Both the position numbers and the translations under genes were made by a program. The notes beneath the pieces are model-generated. The model had not been told where the DNA came from, made no database searches, and saw nothing but the letters and a program-made list of their open reading frames with translations. DNA of 64,000 bases from SIG78 sp045635745 (lineage in GTDB: Bacteria; Verrucomicrobiota; Lentisphaeria; Victivallales; Victivallaceae), in the NCBI GenBank assembly GCA_045635745.1, contig JAZTWG010000033.1:3330-67329 (forward strand). The letters run 5' to 3'. Positions 1-8,245 of this stretch are shown piece by piece (within the stretch, counting starts at the first letter, position 1; each line of letters starts with the position of its first letter).

Positions 1-257
1 CCCCCGTCATCACCGAGAAAGCCAGTGCTCTGGCAGCCGAAAACAAGTATGCTTTCCGCGTGCATGCCAAGGCTGAAAAGATCGAAATCGGTCGTGCTGT
101 TGAAGCACTGTTTCCCGGCGTGAAGGTTGCGAGCGTCAATGTGATGAACTATTCGGGCAAGCTCAAGCGCATGGGCCGTTCGCCGAAAGCCGGTCGTCGT
201 TCTGACTGGAAGAAAGCGATCGTAACGTTGTCTGAAGGCGCGATTGAAATCGCTTAA
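1..257 (+). CDS. rplW: 50S ribosomal protein L23, 5' end cut off by the window
   Basis: The reading frame is open from base 3 and ends with TAA at 255-257, giving the last 84 residues of L23. The visible protein starts with PVITEKAS, the conserved N-terminal block of L23, and contains the EIGRAVEALF helix, the VKVASVNVMNY strand and the DWKKAIVTL C-terminus. L23 binds 23S rRNA near the exit of the peptide tunnel and is the docking site for trigger factor and SRP. Only a few N-terminal residues should be missing. It lies 17 bases before rplB, in the usual S10-operon order. A GTG at base 60 is an internal valine codon, not the start, because the homology continues upstream of it. Confidence 0.97.
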   Translation, partial: PVITEKASALAAENKYAFRVHAKAEKIEIGRAVEALFPGVKVASVNVMNYSGKLKRMGRSPKAGRRSDWKKAIVTLSEGAIEIA

Positions 258-274
258 TTGTGAAAGGTTGAACA

Positions 275-1102
275 ATGGCTGTTAAAAGTTACAATCCGAC
301 GACGGCGAGCCGCCGGAATATGACGGTCAGCGATTTCAGCGAAATCACTGCAACGTCTCCGCTTAAGAGCTTGACCAAAGGTAAGAATTCTACCGGCGGT
401 CGCAATAGCTATGGTCGCGTTACCACCCGTTTCCGTGGTGCCGGCAACAAACGTCGTTATCGTATGATCGACTTCATGCGCGCCAAAGATGGCGTGCCGG
501 CAAAAGTCGTAAGCATCGAATATGACCCCAATCGTACTGCCCGTATTGCTCTGTTGGCTTATGCTGACGGCGAAAAGGCGTACATCCTTGCCCCGAATGG
601 CCTGCAGGTTGGTCAGACCGTGATGAACGGTTCCAAGGCCGAGCTGAAGCCTGGCAACTGCCTTAAGATCAAAGATATTCCGGTTGGTGTTTCCATCCAC
701 AATATCGAAATGCTGCCCGGTCAGGGAGCCAAGCTGGTTCGTTCTGCCGGTCAGAGCGCAGTTCTCCGCGGTAAAGAAGAAATGTATGCGCAGATCAAGC
801 TGCCCTCCGGCGAAGTCCGCATGATCAATGTGGAATGCAAAGCTACCATCGGTGTTCTCGGCAACGAAGAACACATGAATATCAAGCTTGGTAAAGCCGG
901 TAAGAAACGCTACATGGGTAAACGTCCGCATGTCCGCGGTGTTGCCATGAACCCGATCGACCATCCGATGGGTGGTGGTGAGGGCCGCAGCTCCGGCGGC
1001 GGTCATCCCGTTTCGCCCTGGGGTCAGCTTGCTAAAGGTAAGCGTACCCGTTATCCGAAAAAGACTTCTGGTAAGTTTATCGTTGAACGGAGGAAGAAAT
1101 AA
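275..1102 (+). CDS. rplB: 50S ribosomal protein L2
   Basis: This 275-residue protein is the normal length for L2, which binds 23S rRNA and is needed for subunit association and the peptidyl transferase centre. The N-terminus (MAVKSYNPTTASRRN), the central RGAGNKRRYR segment, the GGGEGRSSGGGHPVSPWG block that carries the conserved functional histidine, and the basic C-terminus ending in VERRKK are all typical. The start ATG follows an AAAGG Shine-Dalgarno site in the short gap after rplW. The stop codon overlaps the ATG of rpsS by one base (TAATG), so the two genes are probably translationally coupled. Confidence 0.98.
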   Translation: MAVKSYNPTTASRRNMTVSDFSEITATSPLKSLTKGKNSTGGRNSYGRVTTRFRGAGNKRRYRMIDFMRAKDGVPAKVVSIEYDPNRTARIALLAYADGEKAYILAPNGLQVGQTVMNGSKAELKPGNCLKIKDIPVGVSIHNIEMLPGQGAKLVRSAGQSAVLRGKEEMYAQIKLPSGEVRMINVECKATIGVLGNEEHMNIKLGKAGKKRYMGKRPHVRGVAMNPIDHPMGGGEGRSSGGGHPVSPWGQLAKGKRTRYPKKTSGKFIVERRKK

Positions 1103-1371
1103 TGGCGAGATCAATCAAAAAAGGACCGTTTGTCGATGCATATTTGTACGACAAAGTCGAAGCGATGAACAAGTCCGGTCAGAAGCGTTCGATCAAGACC
1201 TGGTCGCGTCGCAGCATGATCGTTCCGGATTTCGTCGGTCATACCTTCGATGTGCATAATGGTCGTGCGTTTGTTCCGGTGTTCGTCACCGAAAACATGG
1301 TCGGTCACAAGTTGGGCGAATTCGTCCCGACCCGTACCTTCAAAGACCACGGGGTCATGTCCGGTAAATAA
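1102..1371 (+). CDS. rpsS: 30S ribosomal protein S19
   Basis: This 89-residue protein is S19, which forms part of the head of the small subunit with S13 and contacts 16S rRNA and the A-site finger. The signature blocks are present: MARSIKKGPFVD at the N-terminus, KTWSRRSMIVPDFVGHTFDVHNG in the middle (family PROSITE-type region), and the FVPTRTFKDHG end. The start overlaps the rplB stop by one base. In most bacteria the next genes are rplV, rpsC, rplP and rpmC. Here a strong intrinsic terminator follows 30 bases after the stop and the next gene is unrelated and on the other strand, so the S10 operon is cut at this point. Confidence 0.98.
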   Translation: MARSIKKGPFVDAYLYDKVEAMNKSGQKRSIKTWSRRSMIVPDFVGHTFDVHNGRAFVPVFVTENMVGHKLGEFVPTRTFKDHGVMSGK

Positions 1372-1400
1372 TTGCCAGACAAGTACGTTAAGTACACTCC

Positions 1401-1432
1401 AAACCGCTGCAGGAAACTGCAGCGGTTTTTTT
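1401..1432 (+). terminator. Strong intrinsic terminator after rpsS
   Basis: Two 12-base arms (AAACCGCTGCAG at 1401-1412 and CTGCAGCGGTTT at 1417-1428) pair perfectly around a GAAA loop, and the 3' side runs into seven T residues (1426-1432). This should end transcription of the ribosomal operon right after rpsS. Confidence 0.93.
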
Positions 1433-1547
1433 ATTTCAAAAAGATAAATGTCCTTAAAGTTTAAGAAAATATTTTCCCAATATAGATTATTTTCACCTAC
1501 CCTTATTGGGAACAAAGCTTAAAGCTTATAAATCAGGAGGGATGAAC

Positions 1548-1598
1548 ATGCAACCGCCACGGGGAATTAAAAAACGGTCAATGACTGCTCATTTATAG
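1548..1598 (+). CDS. Possible 16-residue peptide with a consensus ribosome binding site
   Basis: ATG at 1548 sits seven bases after a perfect AGGAGG (1535-1540) and opens a 16-codon frame (MQPPRGIKKRSMTAHL) that ends at TAG 1596-1598. The peptide is basic and matches nothing I recognise. An inverted repeat lies upstream and no gene follows on this strand, so it is not an obvious leader peptide. The Shine-Dalgarno match is the only real support, and it could be chance. Confidence 0.22.
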   Translation: MQPPRGIKKRSMTAHL

Positions 1599-1683
1599 CG
1601 CGAAATATGAAAAGCATTTCCGGCGGTGGTGGCGGGAGAATTTTCCGATAATACTATTGATTGAATATCAATAACCCTGCCAC

Positions 1684-2424
1684 TTATTGCCGGGCGGCTT
1701 CGCTGCAGAGTTTGCCGAAGATTTTCGGGGCAAGATCATCCATGCGTTCGGGATGAAACTGTACCCCGAGTACCATGCGTCCGGGCGTATTCAGTTCGAT
1801 AGCTTCGATCGAGCCGTCAAATGCGATGGCGGAAACTGCGATATTTTCTCCCAGATGGTCAGGATCAACAGCCTGATGATGGAAACTGTTGACCGTTATT
1901 TCATTGTCTGGTTCAAGTTGAAGCGCATCGGCAAGAAATCCGCTCCGGCAAATTCTGGCGGAGTGAAATTTTCCATCGCGGTGCGCCTCGTCGGCATTGC
2001 CAAGATGCTGGATCAACTTGCCGCCGGTAATGATATTTATGAGCTGGCACCCGGCGCAGATACCGAGCACCGGCATATTGCGGCGCATGACTGCCTGTCC
2101 GAAAGCTATATCAAAGTGCGGGCGCATCCTGCCGAGGAACGTTTCCGGATGCGGTTCGCAGCCGTAATGAGCTGGTAGATAATCTTTGCCGCCAATAAAG
2201 AGGACACCATCTGCGAGATCGAGCCACGACTCAATCAGCTCCGGCTCTTCAATTGAAGGCATAAGCACCGGCAACCCGCCGGCTTCGACAACCCGCTGCG
2301 AATATTGGCTGTTGAGAGAATCGACTTCTTTCTGAGCAAGGATATTGACCGCCATATTGATAAGTATGACCGGACGCCGCATCGCAGACATGGGAAATCT
2401 CGCATTTTTGCATAATTCCGCCAC
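1684..2424 (-). CDS. Gamma-glutamyl-gamma-aminobutyrate hydrolase family protein (peptidase C26)
   Basis: This is a class I glutamine amidotransferase-fold hydrolase of the C26 family, which includes PuuD and folate gamma-glutamyl hydrolase. The nucleophile elbow is GICAGCQ, where the family usually has GICRGxQ. The C-terminal FHPE supplies the catalytic His and Glu. Other family marks are the VDSLNSQYSQRVVEAGGLPVLMP opening and the FHHQAVD segment. The longest frame starts with GTG at 2424; an ATG at 2391 (MSAMRRPVILINM) fits the family's usual N-terminus better, but neither has a clear Shine-Dalgarno site. It starts 33 bases after the htpG stop and is probably co-transcribed with it. The substrate cannot be told from sequence. 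Confidence 0.82.
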   Translation of the reverse strand: MAELCKNARFPMSAMRRPVILINMAVNILAQKEVDSLNSQYSQRVVEAGGLPVLMPSIEEPELIESWLDLADGVLFIGGKDYLPAHYGCEPHPETFLGRMRPHFDIAFGQAVMRRNMPVLGICAGCQLINIITGGKLIQHLGNADEAHRDGKFHSARICRSGFLADALQLEPDNEITVNSFHHQAVDPDHLGENIAVSAIAFDGSIEAIELNTPGRMVLGVQFHPERMDDLAPKIFGKLCSEAARQ

Positions 2425-2457
2425 CGGATCTTCATGAACCCGATGGCGGAAAACAAG

Positions 2458-4326
2458 TTACTTCATCAGGGCGGAAATGCTTTTTACGAATGCCAGCGGG
2501 TCGGGCAGCGGACTGCCTTCGGTCAGCAGCGCTTCACCGTACAATATTTCTGTATATTGCGCAAGTTGTTCGCTTTTGGCATCTTCTTCGCACAGCGCCA
2601 GCATCTTTTCCACCACCGGATGATTGGGGTTGAGCTCCAGAACCCGTTTGCTTTCCGGCGAGGGCTGGTGCATTGCCTTGAGCAACCGTTCCAGCTGCGG
2701 ACTGATGCTGTTGCTTTCGCCCACCAGGCAGCAGGTGCTGTCGGTCAGGCGTCGGGTCAGGCGTACGGCCGAAAGTTTATCCTGCAGCTTTTCAAAAATG
2801 TAGTCCAGCAGTTTCTGATACTTTTTCGTGGCTTCTTCCAGAGCTTTTTCTTCGGCATCGGGATCTTTTTCGATTTCCAATTCGCCCTTGTTGGCGCTCT
2901 TGAGATATTTTTTGTCGTACTGCATGAAGTTCTGCATGATGAATTCATCCACCGGGTCGGTCATCAGCAGCACATCAAAACCTTTGCTGCGGAAAATTTC
3001 CAGTGCCGGACTGGCAAGCGCCAGCTGGCGGCTTTCGGCAATGATATAATAGATATGTTCCTGTTCGGACGGCATGGCGTTGATGTACTCTTTAAGCGTT
3101 ATCAATTCACCGGGTTGGCCGTTCATGGTTTCAAACATCACCAGGTCTTTGATCTTTTCCTGATTGGCCGGGTCGATATGGATGCCTTCTTTCAGGATCT
3201 TGCCGAACTCTTTGAAGAATTTTTTGTATTGTTCTGCATCGCGTTCCAGCATTTTCTTGAGCTCACCCAGCACTTTGCCGGTAATTGCCCGTTTGATACT
3301 GCCCAGCAGTGGATTTTCCTGCAGGATTTCGCGCGATACGTTCAGCGGCAGGTCGCTGGAATCCACCACCCCGCGCAGAAAACGCAGATAATCCGGCACC
3401 AGCGCTTCGCAGTTGTCGGTAATAAACACCCGCTTTACATAGAGCTGAAGACCTTTTTTCTGCAAATCCGGCATGAAGAGATTGAAAGGCGTTTCTTCGG
3501 GTATATAAATGAGCGCTTTGAACTCATTGGTGCCTTCGGCATTGATATTGATATGTTTGAGCGGTTTGCCGCCGTGGGCAAGATGGGCAAAAAATGCATT
3601 GTGCTCTTCGTCGGTGACTTCCGCGGCCGGACGCAGCCAGATGGCTTTTTGACTGTTGAGCGTGCGGTCTTCAATACTGGTGGTTTTGTCTTCGTTGGTT
3701 TTGGTAAACGGCAGAATGATGGGGTATTCGATAAAATCGGAATATTTGTGGATGATTTCAGAAATCTTCCAGTTTTCAAGGTAAATATCTTTATCGCCTT
3801 TGATATGCAAGGTTATGGTAGTACCGCTTTCAGCACGGCTGCACTCTTCGATGATATACTCTTCGGTACCGTTGGAACTCCAGCGCACGGCGGGGGTATC
3901 CATGCCGGCTCGCCGGGTTTCCACCGTAACGTTATCTGCCACCATGAATGCTGCATAAAAACCCACCCCGAACTGGCCGATCAATTCCGGCGCACCCTGA
4001 GTCTGGGCGTTTTTCAGATTTTCCAGAAAAGCTTTGGTTCCGGATTTTGCGATGGTCCCGAGGTTTTCCTTGACTTCATCGGCACTCATACCGATACCAT
4101 TATCGCTGATACTCAAGATCCGGTGTTCTTTATCTATGGCAAGGCGAATCTGCCAGTCGCGGGCAAGTTTGTCATCGGTCAGCGCGGCAAAACGCGCCTT
4201 GTCAATAGCATCGGCAGCATTGGCGACCAGCTCGCGCAAAAAGATATCCGGGTTGCTGTAAAGCGAGTGAATGACCAGATCAAGCAGCTGCTTGACTTCG
4301 GCTTTGAATTGCATTGTTTCAGCCAT
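2458..4326 (-). CDS. htpG: Molecular chaperone HtpG (bacterial Hsp90)
   Basis: This 622-residue ATP-dependent chaperone acts as a dimer on partly folded clients. The GHKL ATPase motifs are in place: ELVANAADAIDKARF near residue 36 (Mg/ATP-binding Asn), DNGIGMS near 75 and GQFGVGFYAAF near 117. The middle domain (LPLNVSREILQENPLL with its catalytic-loop Arg) and a C-terminal dimerisation domain follow, so the gene is full length. I chose ATG 4326 (MAETMQFKAEV) over an in-frame start 30 bases upstream, because AAGGAG lies six bases before it and homology begins there. It is divergent from the DUF349 gene and is followed by the C26 hydrolase. Confidence 0.97.
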   Translation of the reverse strand: MAETMQFKAEVKQLLDLVIHSLYSNPDIFLRELVANAADAIDKARFAALTDDKLARDWQIRLAIDKEHRILSISDNGIGMSADEVKENLGTIAKSGTKAFLENLKNAQTQGAPELIGQFGVGFYAAFMVADNVTVETRRAGMDTPAVRWSSNGTEEYIIEECSRAESGTTITLHIKGDKDIYLENWKISEIIHKYSDFIEYPIILPFTKTNEDKTTSIEDRTLNSQKAIWLRPAAEVTDEEHNAFFAHLAHGGKPLKHININAEGTNEFKALIYIPEETPFNLFMPDLQKKGLQLYVKRVFITDNCEALVPDYLRFLRGVVDSSDLPLNVSREILQENPLLGSIKRAITGKVLGELKKMLERDAEQYKKFFKEFGKILKEGIHIDPANQEKIKDLVMFETMNGQPGELITLKEYINAMPSEQEHIYYIIAESRQLALASPALEIFRSKGFDVLLMTDPVDEFIMQNFMQYDKKYLKSANKGELEIEKDPDAEEKALEEATKKYQKLLDYIFEKLQDKLSAVRLTRRLTDSTCCLVGESNSISPQLERLLKAMHQPSPESKRVLELNPNHPVVEKMLALCEEDAKSEQLAQYTEILYGEALLTEGSPLPDPLAFVKSISALMK

Positions 4327-4460
4327 ATTTTCTCCTTGTTTTTTATATACAGACAAATCAGTTTTTCAAATCCAGCTAAAAGATAACTCAATTTTATCAT
4401 ATTGCAAGTTTACAGATAATTTTTTCGCGTAAAATGGTTCATTAAAAGCCGAAATCAGAT

Positions 4461-4489
4461 TTGCGAAAAGTATTTAAAGCGTGTAAAGT
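4461..4489 (+). promoter_or_regulatory. Likely sigma70 promoter for the DUF349-recO unit
   Basis: TTGCGA (4461-4466) and TAAAGT (4484-4489) are separated by 17 bases in the divergent htpG/DUF349 gap, placing the start of transcription about 40 bases before the ATG. Confidence 0.5.
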
Positions 4490-4534
4490 ATCAAAGTATG
4501 AAAAAGTTTTTTTACATAAAACAGGAAATCTTAT

Positions 4535-7030
4535 ATGTGGTTGGAAAAAATCCGTATCCGGCGTCAGCTTGCCAGCAGTAATGCCGCCATCCGTATCCAG
4601 GCGGTTTCGGCGCTTGATGCGATTAATGATCTGGCGCTTTTGCGCCGTTTGGCGGCAACTGATAATGATGTGTCGGTGCGATCGGCGGCGATCGGCCGTC
4701 TGGCGGAACCGGAAATGCTGCACGAAATTGCGGTTTCTGAACGCGATCCGGCACTGAATGAACTCATTATCCGCCGGCTCGATCAGATCTATGGCGACCG
4801 CGCTTTACAGGCGTGCGCCGAAGACCGGGAAAGCGATGCTTTTGACCGTATTCAAAACAGTGATACCCTGATCCGGGTGGCACTGAGATCGAATTCTCCG
4901 GCGCTGGTACTGGCTGCCGGTGCGCGTCTGGCTGCACAACAGGAAGTCTGGCAGCAGTTTATCGCACAGCTGACCGATGACAAGCTGGCAATGGAGCTTT
5001 ATACACGCAATATGCCCGAACCGGATTCTGTAACCGCCAGTTATCTGCTGGAATACGCCAGAAGTCACGCTTTGCGCGAAGCTATCATGGCTGAGCGCCG
5101 CCGCCGTCAGGCCGCTGCACAGGCTTACAGCGAAGCGGAGGCGTTGATTGCCGATATTGAAAAAGCCGCTGTCGCCGGAGATGAAGAGCATTACGAATAC
5201 TTCTGCAATGTTTTCCGGCAGCTGGATGTTACCAGCGAACAACTCAAAACCCGTTTTCTGGCGGCCCGTTACCGCTACTTCCGCGCCCGTGAAGAGCTGC
5301 TTGCCGCCAGAGAGGCATACAATCGCAACCGGCAGCTGGCTGAAGCGCTTTACCGGCAGCTTTGCTCATTGCAGAATTCCGGCAACTGGAAACTTATCCG
5401 CCAGACCATCGAGAGCTGGGCTCGCAATAATATGAATGATTTGCCCGGTACGGAAGATTTCCGGATGCCGTTCAATGAACTGGCGGCGGTTTTAACTGCC
5501 AGCTCTGAAAGTATACAGAGCGCATGGCAGCGTGCTGCAGAATGTATTGAACAGAGTTTTAAAGCATATACCAACTGGCTCGAAATGGATAATATCCCAC
5601 CGCTGGAAGAGCGGCAGAAACTTCTGGAGACAATGGAAAATTCTGCTGCAGCGCTGGGCGATATGCCGGAAAATTTGAGCCGGATGCGGGAATTTGTACT
5701 TTCCGGCGAGCGTGAATTGCGTCGCCGGGTGCGCGCACAGGCGCAGGCACGTGACTTTGCCCGCTGGGAGCATTATACTCTGAAGATGGATATTTGCAAT
5801 GAGCTGGAAAAACTTTCTGCGGTACCCGATGATAAACTGCTCGATGCCGCCAGAACGTTTCGCACTTTGCGTGAGCGCTGGAATACGGTCGGTGCGGTTC
5901 CCAACGAAAAATTTGACGAATTGCGTAATCGTTATCACGAAGTCTGTTCGGCTCTGCACGAAAGACTGGAAAAGTTTTTTGCGGAACGGCAGGCCAGACA
6001 GAATGAAGCTTTGCAGTTGAAAAACAATATTCTTGCCGAAGCTGAAAATCTCTCCGGTTCTGATGATTGGAGCGAAACCTCCGCCCGACTCAAAGAACTG
6101 CAGAATCTCTGGAAAAATGCCGGTTCAGCCGGTGCCGCTGACCGTGAACTTTTTGAAAAATTTCATGCCGCGTGCGATGCCTTTTTTGTCCGGCGCAACG
6201 GAGTTTGGGAAGAACGCAAGAAAGCTTTTATTGCTGCCGGCAACCGCAAAAAAGAGCTGTGCGAGGCTGTGGAAGCGCTCAAGGATGTTCCGTTTGTTCA
6301 AGCTAAAAAAGAGATCGCTCTTTTGCGTGAACAATGGCGCAATGTTGCCAGTGCCGGTAAGGATGACCGCATATTATATACCCGTTTCAACCGGGCGATA
6401 GATACGATTTTTACTGCTCATCGCGAGGCGGGTGATGAAGTCCGCCGGCAGGCAGAAATTGTTTGTACCAATTTGGCGTCGCTGCTGGAAAAATCCCGTT
6501 CCGGGGCGATGCTGATAAAAGATATTGAGCGCGAACTGCTGGAAAATCAGCAACGCTGGGAAGCGATGGAAAGCCGTCCGGGCGACGTAGCCAAACGGCG
6601 CGATGAGCTTGCCGGCGAACTGCAGGAGATACTCTGCCGGCTGCATCATGAAGAAGCCATGCATAAATTGGAAAGCGCTGAACAGCTGGAAAATGTGATC
6701 GATCCTGGCGAGGATCAGGAAAAACTTATCGATCATCTTGGTCGCCGGCTGAAAGTTTGCGGTGAATTGGAAGAGCGTTTGCGCGAGTGCCGCATTATTT
6801 CCGGCGGCGGAGATCTTGCCGGTGAATTGCAGCAGGCGTTTGCCGGTAATTTCGGCGGCGATGATTATAAACTTTCCATTGCTGAACTCGATGAGTTTCT
6901 GCAGCGTTTTGTGGCAGTCGGGCAGGTGCCTCCCGATGCGCGAGAAGCTGTCTTTGAGCGTTTCCGCACGCTTTACAACCGTGCGCTGACTGAACTGCAG
7001 AACGATGAAGAACCTGCCACGGCAGAATGA
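4535..7030 (+). CDS. Large DUF349-repeat protein with HEAT-like N-terminus
   Basis: This 831-residue soluble protein has an N-terminal helical part with HEAT-like units (residues 1-90, for example IRIQAVSALDAINDLALLRRL and DVSVRSAAIGRL). A long, highly charged, helix-rich region follows. In it the DUF349 pattern recurs: LRERWNTVGAVPNEKFDELRNRYHE, then LQNLWKNAGSAGAADRELFEKFHAA, then LREQWRNVASAGKDDRILYTRFNRA. DUF349 is a repeat family of unknown function. No signal peptide or membrane span is visible. AGGAA precedes the ATG by seven bases. It ends seven bases before recO, so the two are one transcript, which hints at a role near DNA or RNA maintenance; that is inference. Confidence 0.8.
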   Translation: MWLEKIRIRRQLASSNAAIRIQAVSALDAINDLALLRRLAATDNDVSVRSAAIGRLAEPEMLHEIAVSERDPALNELIIRRLDQIYGDRALQACAEDRESDAFDRIQNSDTLIRVALRSNSPALVLAAGARLAAQQEVWQQFIAQLTDDKLAMELYTRNMPEPDSVTASYLLEYARSHALREAIMAERRRRQAAAQAYSEAEALIADIEKAAVAGDEEHYEYFCNVFRQLDVTSEQLKTRFLAARYRYFRAREELLAAREAYNRNRQLAEALYRQLCSLQNSGNWKLIRQTIESWARNNMNDLPGTEDFRMPFNELAAVLTASSESIQSAWQRAAECIEQSFKAYTNWLEMDNIPPLEERQKLLETMENSAAALGDMPENLSRMREFVLSGERELRRRVRAQAQARDFARWEHYTLKMDICNELEKLSAVPDDKLLDAARTFRTLRERWNTVGAVPNEKFDELRNRYHEVCSALHERLEKFFAERQARQNEALQLKNNILAEAENLSGSDDWSETSARLKELQNLWKNAGSAGAADRELFEKFHAACDAFFVRRNGVWEERKKAFIAAGNRKKELCEAVEALKDVPFVQAKKEIALLREQWRNVASAGKDDRILYTRFNRAIDTIFTAHREAGDEVRRQAEIVCTNLASLLEKSRSGAMLIKDIERELLENQQRWEAMESRPGDVAKRRDELAGELQEILCRLHHEEAMHKLESAEQLENVIDPGEDQEKLIDHLGRRLKVCGELEERLRECRIISGGGDLAGELQQAFAGNFGGDDYKLSIAELDEFLQRFVAVGQVPPDAREAVFERFRTLYNRALTELQNDEEPATAE

Positions 7031-7037
7031 GGTCTTT

Positions 7038-7646
7038 ATGGAACGCACTACGATAATCGTTTTACGCAAAACCCCCGTCCGCGAAGCCGATGTTATGGTA
7101 ACCGCGGTCAGTCCGGACTGGGGCAAGCTGGAACTGGTCTGCTATGGTGCGCAGAGTATCTCCGGCAAAAAATTTCCGGTACTGGATTGCTTCAATGAGT
7201 TGGAGATCGGTTTTGAACCCGCCGAAAACGGCGCCGCCAAGCTGCTGGATGCCGAGTTGATAACTTCGTTTGCCCCCATTGCCGACCGGCTGGATATTTA
7301 CAAATTAAGCGGAAAGATCGCCAATTTTGTATTGAAAAATTCTGCGCCGGATCTGCCCATGGCAATAGTTTATGATACTTTGCGGCATGTGCTTGGCAAT
7401 CTGGCGCTCAATGCTGCCAATGGTTCTGCGCTGTGGAGTCCTGAAGCTTGCGGTGCGGTAATCAAACTGGCCTGTCTGCAGGAAAACGGTCTGTTGCCGG
7501 AATTTGAAAATCCGCAGATAAGCACCTTTTTTGATTCAGTGATCGAAGCCGGATTGGAAGGCTCGCCGCTGCCGCCGTGTGCGCCGGATTATTGGAGCAA
7601 GCTTACGCTGTATTTGAATACACTTCTGCCGCAGAACAATAACTGA
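7038..7646 (+). CDS. recO: DNA repair protein RecO, short form
   Basis: RecO loads RecA onto SSB-coated DNA together with RecR. The N-terminal OB-fold is recognisable: VLRKTPVREADVMVTAVSPDWGKLELVCYGAQS matches the family pattern of an Arg-Glu-Ala-Asp turn followed by a Gly-Lys-Leu strand. The rest is helical and divergent, and the 203-residue protein is shorter than the usual 230-250. The zinc-finger cysteines seen in many RecO proteins are missing. I chose ATG 7038, which has GAGG just upstream and lies seven bases after the DUF349 stop, rather than a longer frame starting inside that gene. Its 3' end meets the convergent transporter gene with almost no gap. Confidence 0.8.
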   Translation: MERTTIIVLRKTPVREADVMVTAVSPDWGKLELVCYGAQSISGKKFPVLDCFNELEIGFEPAENGAAKLLDAELITSFAPIADRLDIYKLSGKIANFVLKNSAPDLPMAIVYDTLRHVLGNLALNAANGSALWSPEACGAVIKLACLQENGLLPEFENPQISTFFDSVIEAGLEGSPLPPCAPDYWSKLTLYLNTLLPQNNN

Positions 7647-7648
7647 TT

Positions 7649-8245
7649 TCAGCGGATGAAAAGCGCTCCCAGAGCTGCCGAGCCGGCGATGATGTAAATA
7701 ATATTGACTTTTTTGAATGCAGCCATAACCGTTGCCGAAATAATTGCAATTACAAGCGGTATGATGCGTATGGAAAAACTCTTTGCTTCCGGCGTGTTGA
7801 GTAAATAAGCCTTTACCGTATCCACTGTTACCGGGGTGGGGAATATGGAGATATTGGCAAAGATCAGTACTGCCGAAATTATCAGCCCCAGTGTGGCGGG
7901 GCGCATGCCGTTCAGCAGACCTTTGACTATAGGGCTGTTTTCCCACTTTTTAAAGAAGAATGCCGCCGTCAGCACCAGAAAGACCGCCGGAGTCAGCAAC
8001 CCGAGCGTGGCAATGATCCCACCGGCTACACCATGGGTCTGATACCCCACATAGGTTGCAGTGTTGATTCCGATTGGCCCCGGAGTCATCTGGGCTATCG
8101 CCAGCAGATTGGCAAATTCTCCGCTGGTGAGAAGTTGGTATTTATCCACCAGGTCGTGAATGAAAAGCATCACCAGCACATAGCCGCCGCCGAAACTTAA
8201 AAGACCGTATTTGATGAACAATATATAGATGAAAAACAAATTCAT
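7649..8245 (-). CDS. Chromate transporter family subunit, second half
   Basis: This 198-residue membrane protein is one of a pair of short CHR-family proteins. It carries the family blocks FGGGYVLV, TPGPIGINTATYVGYQ and a run of hydrophobic helices. Two-gene CHR transporters form the equivalent of one long ChrA, and the transported anion may be chromate or something else. The start is ATG 8245, with AAGGAG eight bases upstream. It overlaps the stop of its partner as ATGA, which indicates translational coupling. The longer in-frame extension upstream lies inside the partner gene and is not hydrophobic, so I excluded it. Confidence 0.88.
   Translation of the reverse strand: MNLFFIYILFIKYGLLSFGGGYVLVMLFIHDLVDKYQLLTSGEFANLLAIAQMTPGPIGINTATYVGYQTHGVAGGIIATLGLLTPAVFLVLTAAFFFKKWENSPIVKGLLNGMRPATLGLIISAVLIFANISIFPTPVTVDTVKAYLLNTPEAKSFSIRIIPLVIAIISATVMAAFKKVNIIYIIAGSAALGALFIR

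Larger units (their letters stand above)
1372..1683. other. Intergenic region after rpsS
   Basis: This gap is about 310 bases and holds no recognisable protein gene. It contains the rpsS terminator, an inverted repeat CCCAATA (1476-1482) / TATTGGG (1504-1510), a perfect AGGAGG at 1535-1540 in front of a 16-codon ORF, and a short inverted repeat (TATTGAT / ATCAATA) near 1653-1671. It is the place where rplV would be expected in a standard S10 operon; I find no trace of L22 here. Confidence 0.7.

Noticed and set aside
2434..4386. 650-codon open frame on the plus strand opposite htpG
   Set aside because: It is the antisense shadow of htpG; the product is rich in Phe, His and Gln runs with no domain, while htpG has all family motifs.
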